64,000 nucleotides of DNA from Streptomyces brasiliensis (GCF_014647875.1 NZ_BMQA01000015.1:1-64000); one strand, 5' to 3'; shown: positions 25,491-34,011, counted from the first letter of the stretch. Notes: generated by a model not told the origin, from the sequence alone. A program made the numbers and translations.

Positions 25491-26123
25491 CTAGTCGGCT
25501 CGTTCGGGGGCGCCGCCGTCGGTCAGCAGCGCGGTGAGCAGTTGCCCCAGCCAGGCGCGAGCACGCTCGACGTCCCGGTCCAGGAGCAGTTGGGTGGTGA
25601 CTCCGTCGTACGCGGCGACCACGGCGTGGGCGGCGCTGTCGACGTCCCCGAGGACGGCGGGGAGCCGGGTGTGACCCTTGGCGCGGGAGAGCCGGTCGGC
25701 GATCGCGTTCCTGAGGCGTGCCCGGTGGTCGAGGAGCGCCTGGGCGACGCCCGGGTCACGGGCGGCGTGGACCAGGAAGTCCGTCTTGACCAGGAGCCAG
25801 TCCACGTCCAGGAGGAGCACCTCGGTGACGCGTGCCACGGTGGCGGGCACGTCGAGGCCGTCCCCGTCGAGTGCGAGCGCCTCGGTCACCTGCTCGGCGA
25901 TGAGGTCGGCCCGCTCCTGGTAGAGGGCGAAGAACAACTCGTCCAGGGTGGCGAAGTTGGAGTAGAAGGCGCCCCGGCTGAAGCCGGCGGCCTCGCAGAC
26001 CTCCTCGATGGACACCCGGCCGAAGCCCTTGGCGGCGAACACGGTGAACGCGGCGTCGAGCAGCCGGGCCCGCGTCCGTGCCCGGCGCCGGGTCACGCGC
26101 CTGCCCGTCTCCCGCGTCTCCAC
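25491..26123 (-). CDS. TetR-family regulator of the flavin dehydrogenase
   Basis: A 210-residue regulator. The helix-turn-helix is ARTRARLLDAAFTVFAAKG then VSIEEVCEAAGFSRGAFYSNF. GTG is the start, with GGAGGT nine bases upstream; a longer frame runs into the AlkB promoter. It is the first gene of a two-gene operon with the flavin dehydrogenase. A perfect 15-bp palindrome 28 bp upstream is its probable operator. The ligand is inferred to be the substrate or product of the dehydrogenase. Confidence 0.88.
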   Translation of the reverse strand: METRETGRRVTRRRARTRARLLDAAFTVFAAKGFGRVSIEEVCEAAGFSRGAFYSNFATLDELFFALYQERADLIAEQVTEALALDGDGLDVPATVARVTEVLLLDVDWLLVKTDFLVHAARDPGVAQALLDHRARLRNAIADRLSRAKGHTRLPAVLGDVDSAAHAVVAAYDGVTTQLLLDRDVERARAWLGQLLTALLTDGGAPERAD

Positions 26124-26151
26124 CGACCTCCGACCTCCGTTCGATGCGCGA

Positions 26152-26176
26152 ATGTATCGGATACATCGACGTATCA
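26152..26176. promoter_or_regulatory. TetR operator palindrome
   Basis: ATGTATC-G-GATACAT at 26152-26166 is a perfect dyad. A further half-site GTATC follows at 26171-26175, making GATAC and GTATC a second, overlapping dyad. It lies just upstream of the TetR gene and about 85 bp before the divergent AlkB gene, so binding could affect both. Confidence 0.65.
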
Positions 26177-26216
26177 AAAGGTCCCGGACGGAGAAGCTCG
26201 GAGCCGGAGACAGAAG

Positions 26217-26245
26217 TGAACACATTTTCGAATTAGGGGTACGCT
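26217..26245 (+). promoter_or_regulatory. Promoter of the AlkB-like gene, probably leaderless
   Basis: TGAACA (26217-26222) and TACGCT (26240-26245) are separated by 17 bp and look like -35 and -10 elements. Only six bases lie between the -10 and the ATG at 26252, so transcription would start at the start codon. No ribosome-binding site precedes that ATG, as expected for leaderless mRNA. Confidence 0.5.
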
Positions 26246-26251
26246 GGGCCC

Positions 26252-26878
26252 ATGGCCACGCACCTCCAGGGCTCACTGTTCGACCAGACCGACGAACTGA
26301 GGCTCGGCCCGCTCGACGGGATCCGCCGGACCGAGCTGGGCTCCGGCGCCTGGATCGACGTGCTCCCCGGCTGGCTGAGCGGCGCCGGCGCCCTGTTCGG
26401 GCAACTCGCCGCGGAGGTCCCGTGGCGCGCGGAGCGGCGCAAGATGTACGACAACGTCGTGGACGTGCCGCGCCTGCTCGCCTTCTACGGCGCAGGCGAC
26501 CCCCTGCCGCACCCGGTGCTGGCCGAGGCGCGCGACACGCTCTCCCGGTACTACGCCGGTGAACTGGGCGAGCCGTTCACCACCGCCGGGCTGTGCTTCT
26601 ACCGCGACGGCCGGGACAGTGTCGCCTGGCACGGGGACCGGATCGGGCGGGGTGCGCGGGAGGACACGATGGTCGCGATCCTCTCCGTGGGCGCGCCCCG
26701 CGATCTGCTGCTGCGCCCGGTGCGCGGCGGTGACACGGTACGGCGTCCCCTGGGGCACGGCGACCTGATCGTGATGGGCGGCTCCTGCCAGCGGACCTGG
26801 GAGCACTGCGTGCCCAAGACCTCGCGCGCCGCGGGACCGCGCATCTCCGTGCAGTTCCGCCCGCAGGGTGTGCGGTGA
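26252..26878 (+). CDS. AlkB-like 2-oxoglutarate/Fe(II) dioxygenase
   Basis: A 208-residue protein of the AlkB family, which removes alkyl groups from damaged DNA or RNA. The iron ligands are visible as WHGDRIG (HxD) and the second His in TWEHCVPK, and the 2-oxoglutarate-binding Arg is in GPRISVQFR. Substrate-side residues FYRDGRDSVAW agree with the family. The start has a leaderless promoter just upstream. Repair of methylated bases is the likely role. Confidence 0.92.
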   Translation: MATHLQGSLFDQTDELRLGPLDGIRRTELGSGAWIDVLPGWLSGAGALFGQLAAEVPWRAERRKMYDNVVDVPRLLAFYGAGDPLPHPVLAEARDTLSRYYAGELGEPFTTAGLCFYRDGRDSVAWHGDRIGRGAREDTMVAILSVGAPRDLLLRPVRGGDTVRRPLGHGDLIVMGGSCQRTWEHCVPKTSRAAGPRISVQFRPQGVR

Positions 26879-26963
26879 GCGGACGGGACCTGGTCAGCAC
26901 GCCGCCCCCGGCGTCTGGTTGGCTGTGTCGCGTCGGGCCGGACGCTCACGACTCGGGGAGATC

Positions 26964-27710
26964 ATGACTGCGGAGATACACCAGGTCGCCGACGGTACCT
27001 ATCTGGTGCACGGCAGCCACACCAACTGGGTGATCCTCACGGACGGGGACGCCGCGACGCTGGTGGACACCGGATACCCCGGGGACCGCCGGCAGGTCCT
27101 CGACTCGCTTGCCGCCGTAGGCAGTTCGCCGGAGGCGGTGGCGGCCGTGCTGATCACCCACGCGCACAACGACCATCTCGGCTCGGCCGAGTACCTGCAC
27201 CGCACCCACGGCACGCCCGTCCAGCTCCATCCGGCCGAAGTCCCGCACGCGCGGCGGGAGTTCCTGCAGCAGGTGTCCGTCGGCGCAGTGCTGGGCAACG
27301 CCTGGCGGCCGGGCGTCGTACCGTGGCTGGCGCATGTCCTGCGAGTCAGGGGCACCGAGCAGCATCCGGTCACTGATCCCACGGCGTTCTCCGGCGAAAG
27401 CCCGCTCGATCTGCCGGGCCGGCCCGTCCCGGTGCACACGCCCGGCCACACGGACGGACACACCGCCTTCCAGCTGCCCGACCTCGGCGTCGTCATCTCC
27501 GGCGACGCCCTGGTCAGCGGCCACCGCACGTCCCGGATCGAGGGCCCGCAGCTGCTCCTGGACATGTTCCACCACGACCGCACCCGCGCGCTGGGCTCGC
27601 TGGACGTGTTCGCCGCGCTCGACGGCGACATCCTGCTGCCCGGGCACGGGCCGGTCCACCGGGGCTCCGTGCGCCGGGCCGCCGAGCAGGCCCGCGACCG
27701 GGCGGTCTGA
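26964..27710 (+). CDS. MBL-fold metallo-hydrolase
   Basis: A 248-residue metallo-beta-lactamase-fold hydrolase. The metal-binding motif is ITHAHNDHLGSAEYL, with further ligands at HTPGHTDGHTAF, SGDALVSGH and LPGHGP. The arrangement matches glyoxalase II-like and lactonase-like members, with no beta-lactamase-specific features. The ATG is nine bases after GGGGAG. It follows AlkB on the same strand with about 85 bp between. Substrate unknown. Confidence 0.88.
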   Translation: MTAEIHQVADGTYLVHGSHTNWVILTDGDAATLVDTGYPGDRRQVLDSLAAVGSSPEAVAAVLITHAHNDHLGSAEYLHRTHGTPVQLHPAEVPHARREFLQQVSVGAVLGNAWRPGVVPWLAHVLRVRGTEQHPVTDPTAFSGESPLDLPGRPVPVHTPGHTDGHTAFQLPDLGVVISGDALVSGHRTSRIEGPQLLLDMFHHDRTRALGSLDVFAALDGDILLPGHGPVHRGSVRRAAEQARDRAV

Positions 27711-27740
27711 GCTCGCGCCCGCTGCCTTAAGGTTTCTGCC

Positions 27741-28976
27741 ATGGCCTTGCAGATCAACGCCACCCACGCGGAACATCCCGCGCTCCTGCTCGAACTCCCC
27801 TGGGACGTACCGCTGGAGGAGTGGCCCGAGGACTACCTCGTCCCGCTCCCCCGCGGCATCTCGCGGCACGTGGTGCGCTACGCCCGCGCCGGCGACGAGG
27901 TGATCGCCGTCAAGGAGCTCGCGGAGCGGCCCGCGCTGCGCGAGTACGAGCTGCTGCGCGACCTGGACCGGCTCGGCATCCCCTCGGTCGACCCGCTGGC
28001 CGTACTCACGGGCCGCACCGACGCCAAGGGCGCTCCGCTGGAGCCGGTGCTGGTCACCCGGCATCTCGGCGGCTCGATGCCGTACCGCTCGATGTTCGAG
28101 ACGACCATGCGCCCGGCGACCATGCACCGGCTGATGGACGCCCTCGCCGTGCTGCTGGTCCGGTTGCATCTGGCCGGCTTCGCCTGGGGCGACTGCTCGC
28201 TGTCCAACACACTGTTCCGGCGCGACGCGGGGGCGTACGCCGCCTATCTGGTGGACGCGGAGACCGGCGAGCTGCACCCGCGGCTCAGCGAGGGACAGCG
28301 GGAGTACGACCTGGACCTCGCGCGCGTGAACATCAGCGGCGAGCTGCTGGACCTGGAGGCGTCCGGGGCGCTGCACCCTTCCGTGGACGCGATCGAGTTC
28401 GGCCACGAGATCCGCACCCGCTACCACGGTCTGTGGGAGGAACTGACCCGCACCTCGGTGTACCCGGCGGGCAAGTACCACTACATAGAGCGCCGGATTC
28501 GGCGCCTCAACGACCTCGGCTTCGACGTCGCCGAGATGCAGATCGAGCACTCCTCCAACGGCGATTCGGTCACCTTCGTGCCCAAGGTCGTCGACGCCGG
28601 CCACCACCAGCGCCAGCTGCTGCGACTGACCGGCCTGGACACCGAGGAGAACCAGGCGCGGCGGCTGCTGAACGACCTGGAGAGCTGGATGGCCACCCAG
28701 GACGACTACGCCCCGGGCGACCCCCTCGCCGCACGCCCCGAGGTGCTCGCGCACCGCTGGGTGCGGGACGTGTTCCGGCCGACCGTACGGGCCGTGCCCG
28801 TCGAGCTGCGCGGCTCCATGGACCCGGCGGAGATCTACCACGAACTGCTGGAACACCGCTGGTATCTGTCGGAGCGCGCGCAGCACGACATAGGCCTGGA
28901 CACGGCGGTCCAGGAGTACATAACGAACATCCTGCCCAAGGTCCGGGAGTCGCTGGAGCCTACGGGCCCGGAGTGA
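27741..28976 (+). CDS. DUF4032 kinase-like protein
   Basis: A 411-residue protein. The N-terminal half is a protein-kinase-like fold of the lipopolysaccharide kinase group: EVIAVKELAERPALREYELL supplies the ATP lysine and glutamate, and FAWGDCSLSNTLF plus AYLVDAETGELH resemble the catalytic and metal loops. The C-terminal part (YHYIERRIRRLNDLGFDV and DVFRPTVRAVP) is the DUF4032 domain, specific to actinobacteria. The function of DUF4032 is not established. It ends one base before the convergent universal stress protein gene. Confidence 0.85.
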   Translation: MALQINATHAEHPALLLELPWDVPLEEWPEDYLVPLPRGISRHVVRYARAGDEVIAVKELAERPALREYELLRDLDRLGIPSVDPLAVLTGRTDAKGAPLEPVLVTRHLGGSMPYRSMFETTMRPATMHRLMDALAVLLVRLHLAGFAWGDCSLSNTLFRRDAGAYAAYLVDAETGELHPRLSEGQREYDLDLARVNISGELLDLEASGALHPSVDAIEFGHEIRTRYHGLWEELTRTSVYPAGKYHYIERRIRRLNDLGFDVAEMQIEHSSNGDSVTFVPKVVDAGHHQRQLLRLTGLDTEENQARRLLNDLESWMATQDDYAPGDPLAARPEVLAHRWVRDVFRPTVRAVPVELRGSMDPAEIYHELLEHRWYLSERAQHDIGLDTAVQEYITNILPKVRESLEPTGPE

Positions 28977-28977
28977 G

Positions 28978-29850
28978 TCAGTCGTGCGGCACCACGGCCA
29001 CCGGGCAGTCCGCGTGGTGCAGCACCCCGTGGGCCACGGAGCCGATACGGGCGCCGACCGCGGTGCGGTGCGCGCGCCGCCCGACGACCATCAGCTGGGC
29101 CCGTCCGGCCACGGACAGCAGGACCTGTCCCGCGCTGCCCATCTCCACGTGCTCGGACACGCGGACGTCCGGGAAGCGCTCGCGCCACGGCTGGAGGGCG
29201 TCGGCGAGCGCCTTCTTCTCGTACGGCTCCAGACCCCCGGCCTCGTCCAGGAGCTTCAGCGAGCCCGGGCTGTAGGCGAAGACGGGCGGCAGGGTCCAGG
29301 CGCGTACGGCCCGGACCATCGCGCCACGGGCGGCGGCCGTCTCGAACGCGAACCGCAGTGTGGCGGCACTGTCCTCCGGTGCGCCGTACTGCCCGACGAC
29401 CACGTCACGTCCATCCGCCTCGGCCGCGGGCTTGTCGCCGGCGCGCACGAGGACCACCGGGCGGGTGGACTCGGCGATGACCTGCTGTCCGACGGAGCCG
29501 AGCAGGAAGCCGACGACCGGCCCGTGGCCGTGCGAGCCGAGCACCAGCATCTCCGACCCGTCCGCGGCGTCGAGCAGCGTCCGGGTGGCGTGCCCCTCGA
29601 CGACGTCCACGGACACCCGGAGTTCCGGGTGGCGCTCGATGACCGTGCGCATGGCCTCGGTCATCGCGTCCCGCACCCACCCGTGCTGCGTGTCCCGGTC
29701 GCCCACGCCGATCGATTCGTACGACTGGAACCGCCAGGCGTGCACCACACGCAGGGGCAGATCCCGGCGTACGGCCTCCCGGGCCGCCCACGCCAGCGCG
29801 GCCAGGCTCTCCTCCGTACCGTCGATCCCTGCCGTGATCGGGCGTGCCAT
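28978..29850 (-). CDS. Universal stress protein, two Usp domains
   Basis: A 290-residue tandem Usp protein. The first domain begins PITAGIDGTEESLAAL and contains LVLGSHGHGPVVGFLLGSV with the ATP-binding G-2x-G-9x-GS pattern; the second ends LMVVGRRAHRTAVGARIGSVAHGVL. Both appear able to bind ATP. Such proteins accumulate under hypoxia, stationary phase or stress. It converges with DUF4032 and is divergent from the glyoxalase-like ORF. A GGAGGCCCGAGC leader gives the ribosome site. Confidence 0.92.
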   Translation of the reverse strand: MARPITAGIDGTEESLAALAWAAREAVRRDLPLRVVHAWRFQSYESIGVGDRDTQHGWVRDAMTEAMRTVIERHPELRVSVDVVEGHATRTLLDAADGSEMLVLGSHGHGPVVGFLLGSVGQQVIAESTRPVVLVRAGDKPAAEADGRDVVVGQYGAPEDSAATLRFAFETAAARGAMVRAVRAWTLPPVFAYSPGSLKLLDEAGGLEPYEKKALADALQPWRERFPDVRVSEHVEMGSAGQVLLSVAGRAQLMVVGRRAHRTAVGARIGSVAHGVLHHADCPVAVVPHD

Positions 29851-29925
29851 GCTCGGGCCTCCTCGTCGTTCACCGTCCCCGGTGTTCCCCGGGTTTCCCG
29901 GACAGTCTTCACCAGGCTCACCGTC

Positions 29926-30300
29926 GTGGTCCTGCAATGGGAACAGGTGAACGTGGACGCGGCCGACCCGGTGGCTCTCGGCCGCTGGTGGGCCGAGGCG
30001 CTCGGCTGGACCGTGGTGGACGACCCGGCCGACGAGTACGAGATCCGGCCGGAGCCGGACCGGCTCCCCGGACTGCTGTTCGTGCCGGTGCCCGAGAAGA
30101 GGACGGTGAAGAACCGGCTGCACCTCGACTTCCGGCCCGAGGACCGGCGCGCCGAGGCCGCCCGGCTGCTCTCCCTCGGGGCCCGGCCCGCGGACGTCGG
30201 ACAGGGCGAGCAGCCGTGGGTGGTGCTCGAGGATCCCGAGGGCAACGAGTTGTGCGTGCTGAGCGCGTGCCCCTGGTCGGGGCGGGCTCACGGTTACCGG
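29926..30300 (+). CDS. VOC/glyoxalase-like domain protein with no clear 3' end
   Basis: About 120 codons encode a complete glyoxalase-like domain (ALGRWWAEALGWTVVDDPAD, then RLHLDFRPEDRRAEAARLL, ending LEDPEGNELCVLSACPW). The domain normally ends within a few residues of this point, but no stop codon follows. The frame stays open through the next gene to 31338, where it is plainly not coding. Either a stop codon has been lost or a small frame change occurred near 30270. The start is taken at GTG 29926, which lacks a strong ribosome site. VOC proteins bind metals and handle small electrophiles or dioxygen chemistry. Confidence 0.5.
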
Positions 30301-30406
30301 AGCGAACCCGGACGATCGAACATACGATGGGCGGGAACCGGTGCGGTGGCCGCGCTCCCCGGAGGGTCCGCCGCCCCGTGGACCAACGGCTCGGGGTGGG
30401 AGACGT

Positions 30407-32083
30407 ATGGCACAGGCCGCCGACGCAGCGCGCACCGTCATCATGACCGTGGACGACGACCCGGGTGTGTCCCGCGCCGTCGCCCGGGACCTGAGACGGC
30501 GCTACGGCGAGTCGTACCGGATCGTGCGCGCGGAGTCCGGCACGTCCGCGCTGGAGGCGCTGCGCGAGCTGAAGCTGCGCGGGGATCTGGTGGCCGTGAT
30601 CCTGGCCGACTACCGGATGCCGCAGATGAACGGCATCGAGTTCCTGGAACAGGCCCTGGACGTGTATCCGGGTGCCCGACGCGTGCTGCTGACGGCGTAC
30701 GCGGACACGAGCGCGGCGATCGACGCGATCAACGTCGTCGACCTGGACCACTATCTGCTCAAGCCGTGGGACCCGCCGGAGGAGAAGCTCTACCCGGTCC
30801 TCGACGACCTGCTGGAGGCCTGGCGCAGCAGCGACTACCGCCCGGTGCCCAGCACCAAGGTGGTCGGGCACCGCTGGTCGGCGCGCTCCTCGGACGTGCG
30901 CGAGTTCCTGGCCCGCAATCAGGTGCCCTACCGCTGGTACTCGGTGGAGGAGCCCGAGGGGCAGCGGCTGCTCACGGCTGCCGGGCAGGACGGGCAGCGG
31001 CTGCCGCTGGTGATCACCCCGGACGGTTCGGTGCTCGTCGAACCGGAGGCGCCCGAGCTGGCCGCGAAGGTGGGCCTGGCGACCACGCCGACGGCGGACT
31101 TCTACGACCTCGTGGTCATCGGCGGCGGCCCGGCCGGGCTGGGCGCGGCCGTGTACGGGGCGTCGGAGGGGCTGCGCACCGTGCTCGTGGAGCGGTCGGC
31201 GACCGGCGGGCAGGCCGGGCAGAGCTCGCGGATCGAGAACTACCTGGGCTTCCCCGACGGCGTGTCCGGCGCGCAGCTCACCGACCGGGCGCGGCGGCAG
31301 GCGGCCAGGTTCGGCGCGGAGATCCTCACCGCGCGTGAAGTCACGGGCCTGGAGGCCAACGGGGCGGCCCGCATCGTGCGGTTCGCGGACGGTACGGCGG
31401 TGGCCGCGCACAGCGTGATCCTGGCCACCGGTGTGCAGTACCGGCAGCTGACGTCGCCGGGCGCCGACGACCTGAACGGCTGCGGGGTGTTCTACGGCTC
31501 GGCGCTGACCGAGGCGGACGCCTGCCAGGGACAGGACGTGTACATCGTCGGCGGCGCCAACTCGGCGGGTCAGGCAGCGATGTACCTGTCCCGAAGGGCC
31601 AAGTCGGTGACGCTGCTGGTGCGCGGTCCCGACCTGTCGGCGTCGATGTCGTACTACCTGATCCAGCAGATCAACGAGGCGCCGAACATCTCGGTGCGCT
31701 GTCACACGGTCGTCGACGCCGCGCACGGCTCTGACCACCTGGAGCAGCTGACGCTGCGTCACGCGGTGACCGGCGAGAGCGAGTGCGTCGACGCCCAGTG
31801 GATGTTCGTGTTCATCGGCGCGGCCCCGCTCACCGATTGGCTCGGGGAGACGGTGCTGCGCGACGAGCGCGGGTTCATCCTGGCCGGGCCCGATCTGACC
31901 GCCGACGGGCGGCCGCCGGCCGGCTGGGAGCTGGACCGGCCGCCGTACCACCTGGAGACCAGCATTCCCGGCGTGTTCGTGGCGGGCGACGCACGCGCCG
32001 AGTCCGCCAAACGCGTCGCGTCCGCCGTCGGAGAGGGAGCCATGGCCGTGATGCTCGTCCACCGGTATCTGGAGCAGTCATGA
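30407..32083 (+). CDS. Response regulator fused to a thioredoxin-reductase-like flavoprotein
   Basis: A 558-residue three-part fusion. Residues 8-130 are a receiver domain with the phosphorylatable Asp in VILADYRMPQMNG and Lys in YLLKPWDPP. Residues 145-225 resemble a glutaredoxin-like fold (REFLARNQVPYRWYSVEEPE) without a CxxC. Residues 230-550 form a TrxR-like domain: VVIGGGPAGLGAAV, TGGQAGQSSRIENYLGFP, VYIVGGANSAGQAAMYL and PGVFVAGDARA. The position of the redox CxxC holds GCGVFYGSA, a single cysteine, so it is not a normal thioredoxin reductase. Its stop overlaps the next gene (ATGA). Phosphorylation probably controls a flavin-based redox step rather than transcription. Confidence 0.9.
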   Translation: MAQAADAARTVIMTVDDDPGVSRAVARDLRRRYGESYRIVRAESGTSALEALRELKLRGDLVAVILADYRMPQMNGIEFLEQALDVYPGARRVLLTAYADTSAAIDAINVVDLDHYLLKPWDPPEEKLYPVLDDLLEAWRSSDYRPVPSTKVVGHRWSARSSDVREFLARNQVPYRWYSVEEPEGQRLLTAAGQDGQRLPLVITPDGSVLVEPEAPELAAKVGLATTPTADFYDLVVIGGGPAGLGAAVYGASEGLRTVLVERSATGGQAGQSSRIENYLGFPDGVSGAQLTDRARRQAARFGAEILTAREVTGLEANGAARIVRFADGTAVAAHSVILATGVQYRQLTSPGADDLNGCGVFYGSALTEADACQGQDVYIVGGANSAGQAAMYLSRRAKSVTLLVRGPDLSASMSYYLIQQINEAPNISVRCHTVVDAAHGSDHLEQLTLRHAVTGESECVDAQWMFVFIGAAPLTDWLGETVLRDERGFILAGPDLTADGRPPAGWELDRPPYHLETSIPGVFVAGDARAESAKRVASAVGEGAMAVMLVHRYLEQS

Positions 32084-33531
32084 GCGGGCCGGTGATGCCG
32101 TGCAACCCGGGCGAGATCAGCACGCTGTTCCTGTTCGAGAAACTCGAGCCCGGGCAGCTGGGCCGGTTGTGCCGTGAGGGTCGGGTGGAGCTGTTCCAGC
32201 CCGGGCCCGTCTACCTCGAGGGCGATCCGGCGACCTGCTTCTATGTGATGCTCGAGGGCACGGTCGTCCTGTCGCGCCGCGTCGGCGCCGACGACGTCGA
32301 GGTCAGCCGGACCTCGCAGCGCGGGGTGTACGGCGGGGCGATGCAGGCCTACCTCGGCGACCGGGTGCGGCAGGCTTACAACAACTCGATGCGGGTGACG
32401 GAGCCGACACGGTTCTTCGTGCTGCCCGCCGACACGTTCGCCGCGATCATGCGGGAGTGGTTCCCCATGGCCGTGCATCTGCTGGAGGGCCTGTTCTTCG
32501 GCTCGAAGAACACGCAGGCGGCCATCGGGCAGCGCGAACGGCTCCTGGCGCTGGGCTCGTTGTCGGCCGGGCTCACCCACGAGCTCAACAACCCCGCGGC
32601 GGCGGCCGTCCGGGCGACCGCGACGCTGCGGGAGCGCGTGGCGAAGATGCGGCACAAGCTCGCCGTGATCGCCGAAGGCCCCTTCTCCCGGGAGGCGTTG
32701 GCCGGCCTCATCGAGATCCAGGAGCGCACCGCCGAGCGGGTCGCCAAGGCGCCCTCGCTCAGCCCGCTGGAGGCCAGCGACCGGGAGGACATCCTCACCG
32801 ACTGGCTGGAGGACCACGGCATCGAGCACGGCTGGCAGCTCGCGCCCACGTTCGTACAGGCCGGACTCGACGTGGACTGGCTGGAGCAGGTCGCGGCGGC
32901 GGTGGACGAGGAGATCCTGCCCGGCGCCGTCGGCTGGCTCAACTACACCGTCGAGACCGAGGTGCTGATGAACGAGATCGAGGACTCGACGACCCGCGTC
33001 TCGCATCTCGTCGACGCGGCCAAGCAGTACTCGCAGCTGGACCGGGCGCCCCACCGGGTCGTCGACGTGCACGAACTCCTCGACAGCACGCTCCTGATGC
33101 TCTCGGGCAAGATCGGCCCGAGCATCGACGTCGTCAAGGAGTACGACCGTTCGCTCCCGGAGGTTCCGGCGTACCCGGCGGAGCTCAACCAGGTGTGGAC
33201 CAACCTGATCGACAACGCCGTCTCGGCCATGAACAGCGCAGGCGGACAAGGCACGTTGACCGTCCGGACCGCGCTCGACCACGAACGCCTGCTGGTCGAG
33301 TTCCGCGACACGGGGCCAGGGATCGCACCGGAGATCCGGGGCCGTGTCTTCGACCCGTTCTTCACCACCAAGCCGGTCGGCGAGGGTACCGGGCTCGGTC
33401 TGGACATCTCCTGGCGGATCGTCGTCACCAAGCACCACGGCACGCTGCAGTTCGACTCGGTGCCGGGCGACACCCGCTTCCAGGTCCTGCTCCCGCTGAC
33501 CGCACCAACCCCCGAGGAGGAGTCGGCATGA
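32080..33531 (+). CDS. Soluble histidine kinase with cNMP-binding-like sensor domain
   Basis: A 483-residue kinase without membrane helices. Residues 15-150 form a cNMP-binding-like domain (LFLFEKLEPGQLGRLC, EGDPATCFYVMLEGTVVLSR). The dimerisation segment LGSLSAGLTHELNNPAAAAV carries the phosphorylated His, and the ATPase domain has NLIDNAVSAM, DTGPGIAPEI and EGTGLGLDIS. A stretch of about 150 residues separates the histidine and ATPase parts, longer than usual. The ATG overlaps the stop of the response regulator–reductase fusion, and its own stop overlaps the zinc finger gene, so all three are translationally coupled. It is the obvious partner kinase for that receiver domain. Confidence 0.9.
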   Translation: MSGPVMPCNPGEISTLFLFEKLEPGQLGRLCREGRVELFQPGPVYLEGDPATCFYVMLEGTVVLSRRVGADDVEVSRTSQRGVYGGAMQAYLGDRVRQAYNNSMRVTEPTRFFVLPADTFAAIMREWFPMAVHLLEGLFFGSKNTQAAIGQRERLLALGSLSAGLTHELNNPAAAAVRATATLRERVAKMRHKLAVIAEGPFSREALAGLIEIQERTAERVAKAPSLSPLEASDREDILTDWLEDHGIEHGWQLAPTFVQAGLDVDWLEQVAAAVDEEILPGAVGWLNYTVETEVLMNEIEDSTTRVSHLVDAAKQYSQLDRAPHRVVDVHELLDSTLLMLSGKIGPSIDVVKEYDRSLPEVPAYPAELNQVWTNLIDNAVSAMNSAGGQGTLTVRTALDHERLLVEFRDTGPGIAPEIRGRVFDPFFTTKPVGEGTGLGLDISWRIVVTKHHGTLQFDSVPGDTRFQVLLPLTAPTPEEESA

Positions 33532-33875
33532 GTGACGCCGTGATCGATCCCAGCGTCCCGCCGAGCGGCATCGGCTGTGTGGAGTGCGACGAGGCCGGCG
33601 GCTGGTGGTTCCATCTACGGCGGTGCACGCAGTGCGGGCACATCGGCTGCTGCGACGACTCCCCCGCCAAGCACGCCACCGCCCACTTCCACGCCACCGG
33701 GCATCCGCTGATCCGCAGCTTCGAGCCGGGCGAGGCGTGGTTCTGGAACTACGAGACCAACGAACTGTACGAATCCGGGCCCGAGCTGGCTCCCCCGATC
33801 GCCCACCCGGCGGACCAGCCCGCCCCGGGACCGGAGGGACGGGTGCCCGCGGACTGGGCGCAGACGCTGCGCTGA
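33528..33875 (+). CDS. UBP-type zinc finger protein
   Basis: A 115-residue protein that is essentially one ZnF-UBP domain: CVECDEAGGWWFHLRRCTQC, GHIGCCDDSPAKHATAHFHATGHP and the WFWNYETNELY ending. Zinc ligands C, H and D/E spacings fit the family. In eukaryotes the domain binds the free C-terminus of ubiquitin; the bacterial target is unknown. It is the third member of an ATGA-linked set and must work with the kinase and flavoprotein, perhaps as an adaptor that recognises a protein C-terminus. Confidence 0.9.
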   Translation: MSDAVIDPSVPPSGIGCVECDEAGGWWFHLRRCTQCGHIGCCDDSPAKHATAHFHATGHPLIRSFEPGEAWFWNYETNELYESGPELAPPIAHPADQPAPGPEGRVPADWAQTLR

Positions 33876-33880
33876 TCCCT

Positions 33881-33974
33881 GCCGAGGGCGCCTGGGTCTT
33901 CCCCGAGAGCGTGTTGGCCTCCCCCGAGGGCGCAACGGTCCCTGCCGAAGGCGCGTCGATCTCTCCCGATCTCC
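33881..33974. repeat. Array with 21-bp period between genes
   Basis: CGAGGGCG, CGAGAGCG, CGAGGGCG, CGAAGGCG and CGATCTCC begin at 33883, 33904, 33925, 33946 and 33967, exactly 21 bp apart. The spacers are less alike. Two helical turns per unit puts all copies on one DNA face. It lies between the zinc finger gene and the large LuxR regulator, and may be either an operator array or a worn minisatellite. Confidence 0.55.
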
Positions 33975-34011
33975 CGGCCGCGTTGTCGGTGGTGCGTGTC
34001 AGGATGGGGGC

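Noticed and set aside
27821..29275. Long plus-strand frame through the DUF4032 gene
   Set aside because: It is the +2 shadow of DUF4032, arginine- and glycine-rich without any domain, and continues into the antisense of the stress protein.
33883..33974. Possible CRISPR-like array
   Set aside because: Period is only 21 bp with 8-bp cores; no cas genes; spacers not unique. It is a periodic motif, not a CRISPR.
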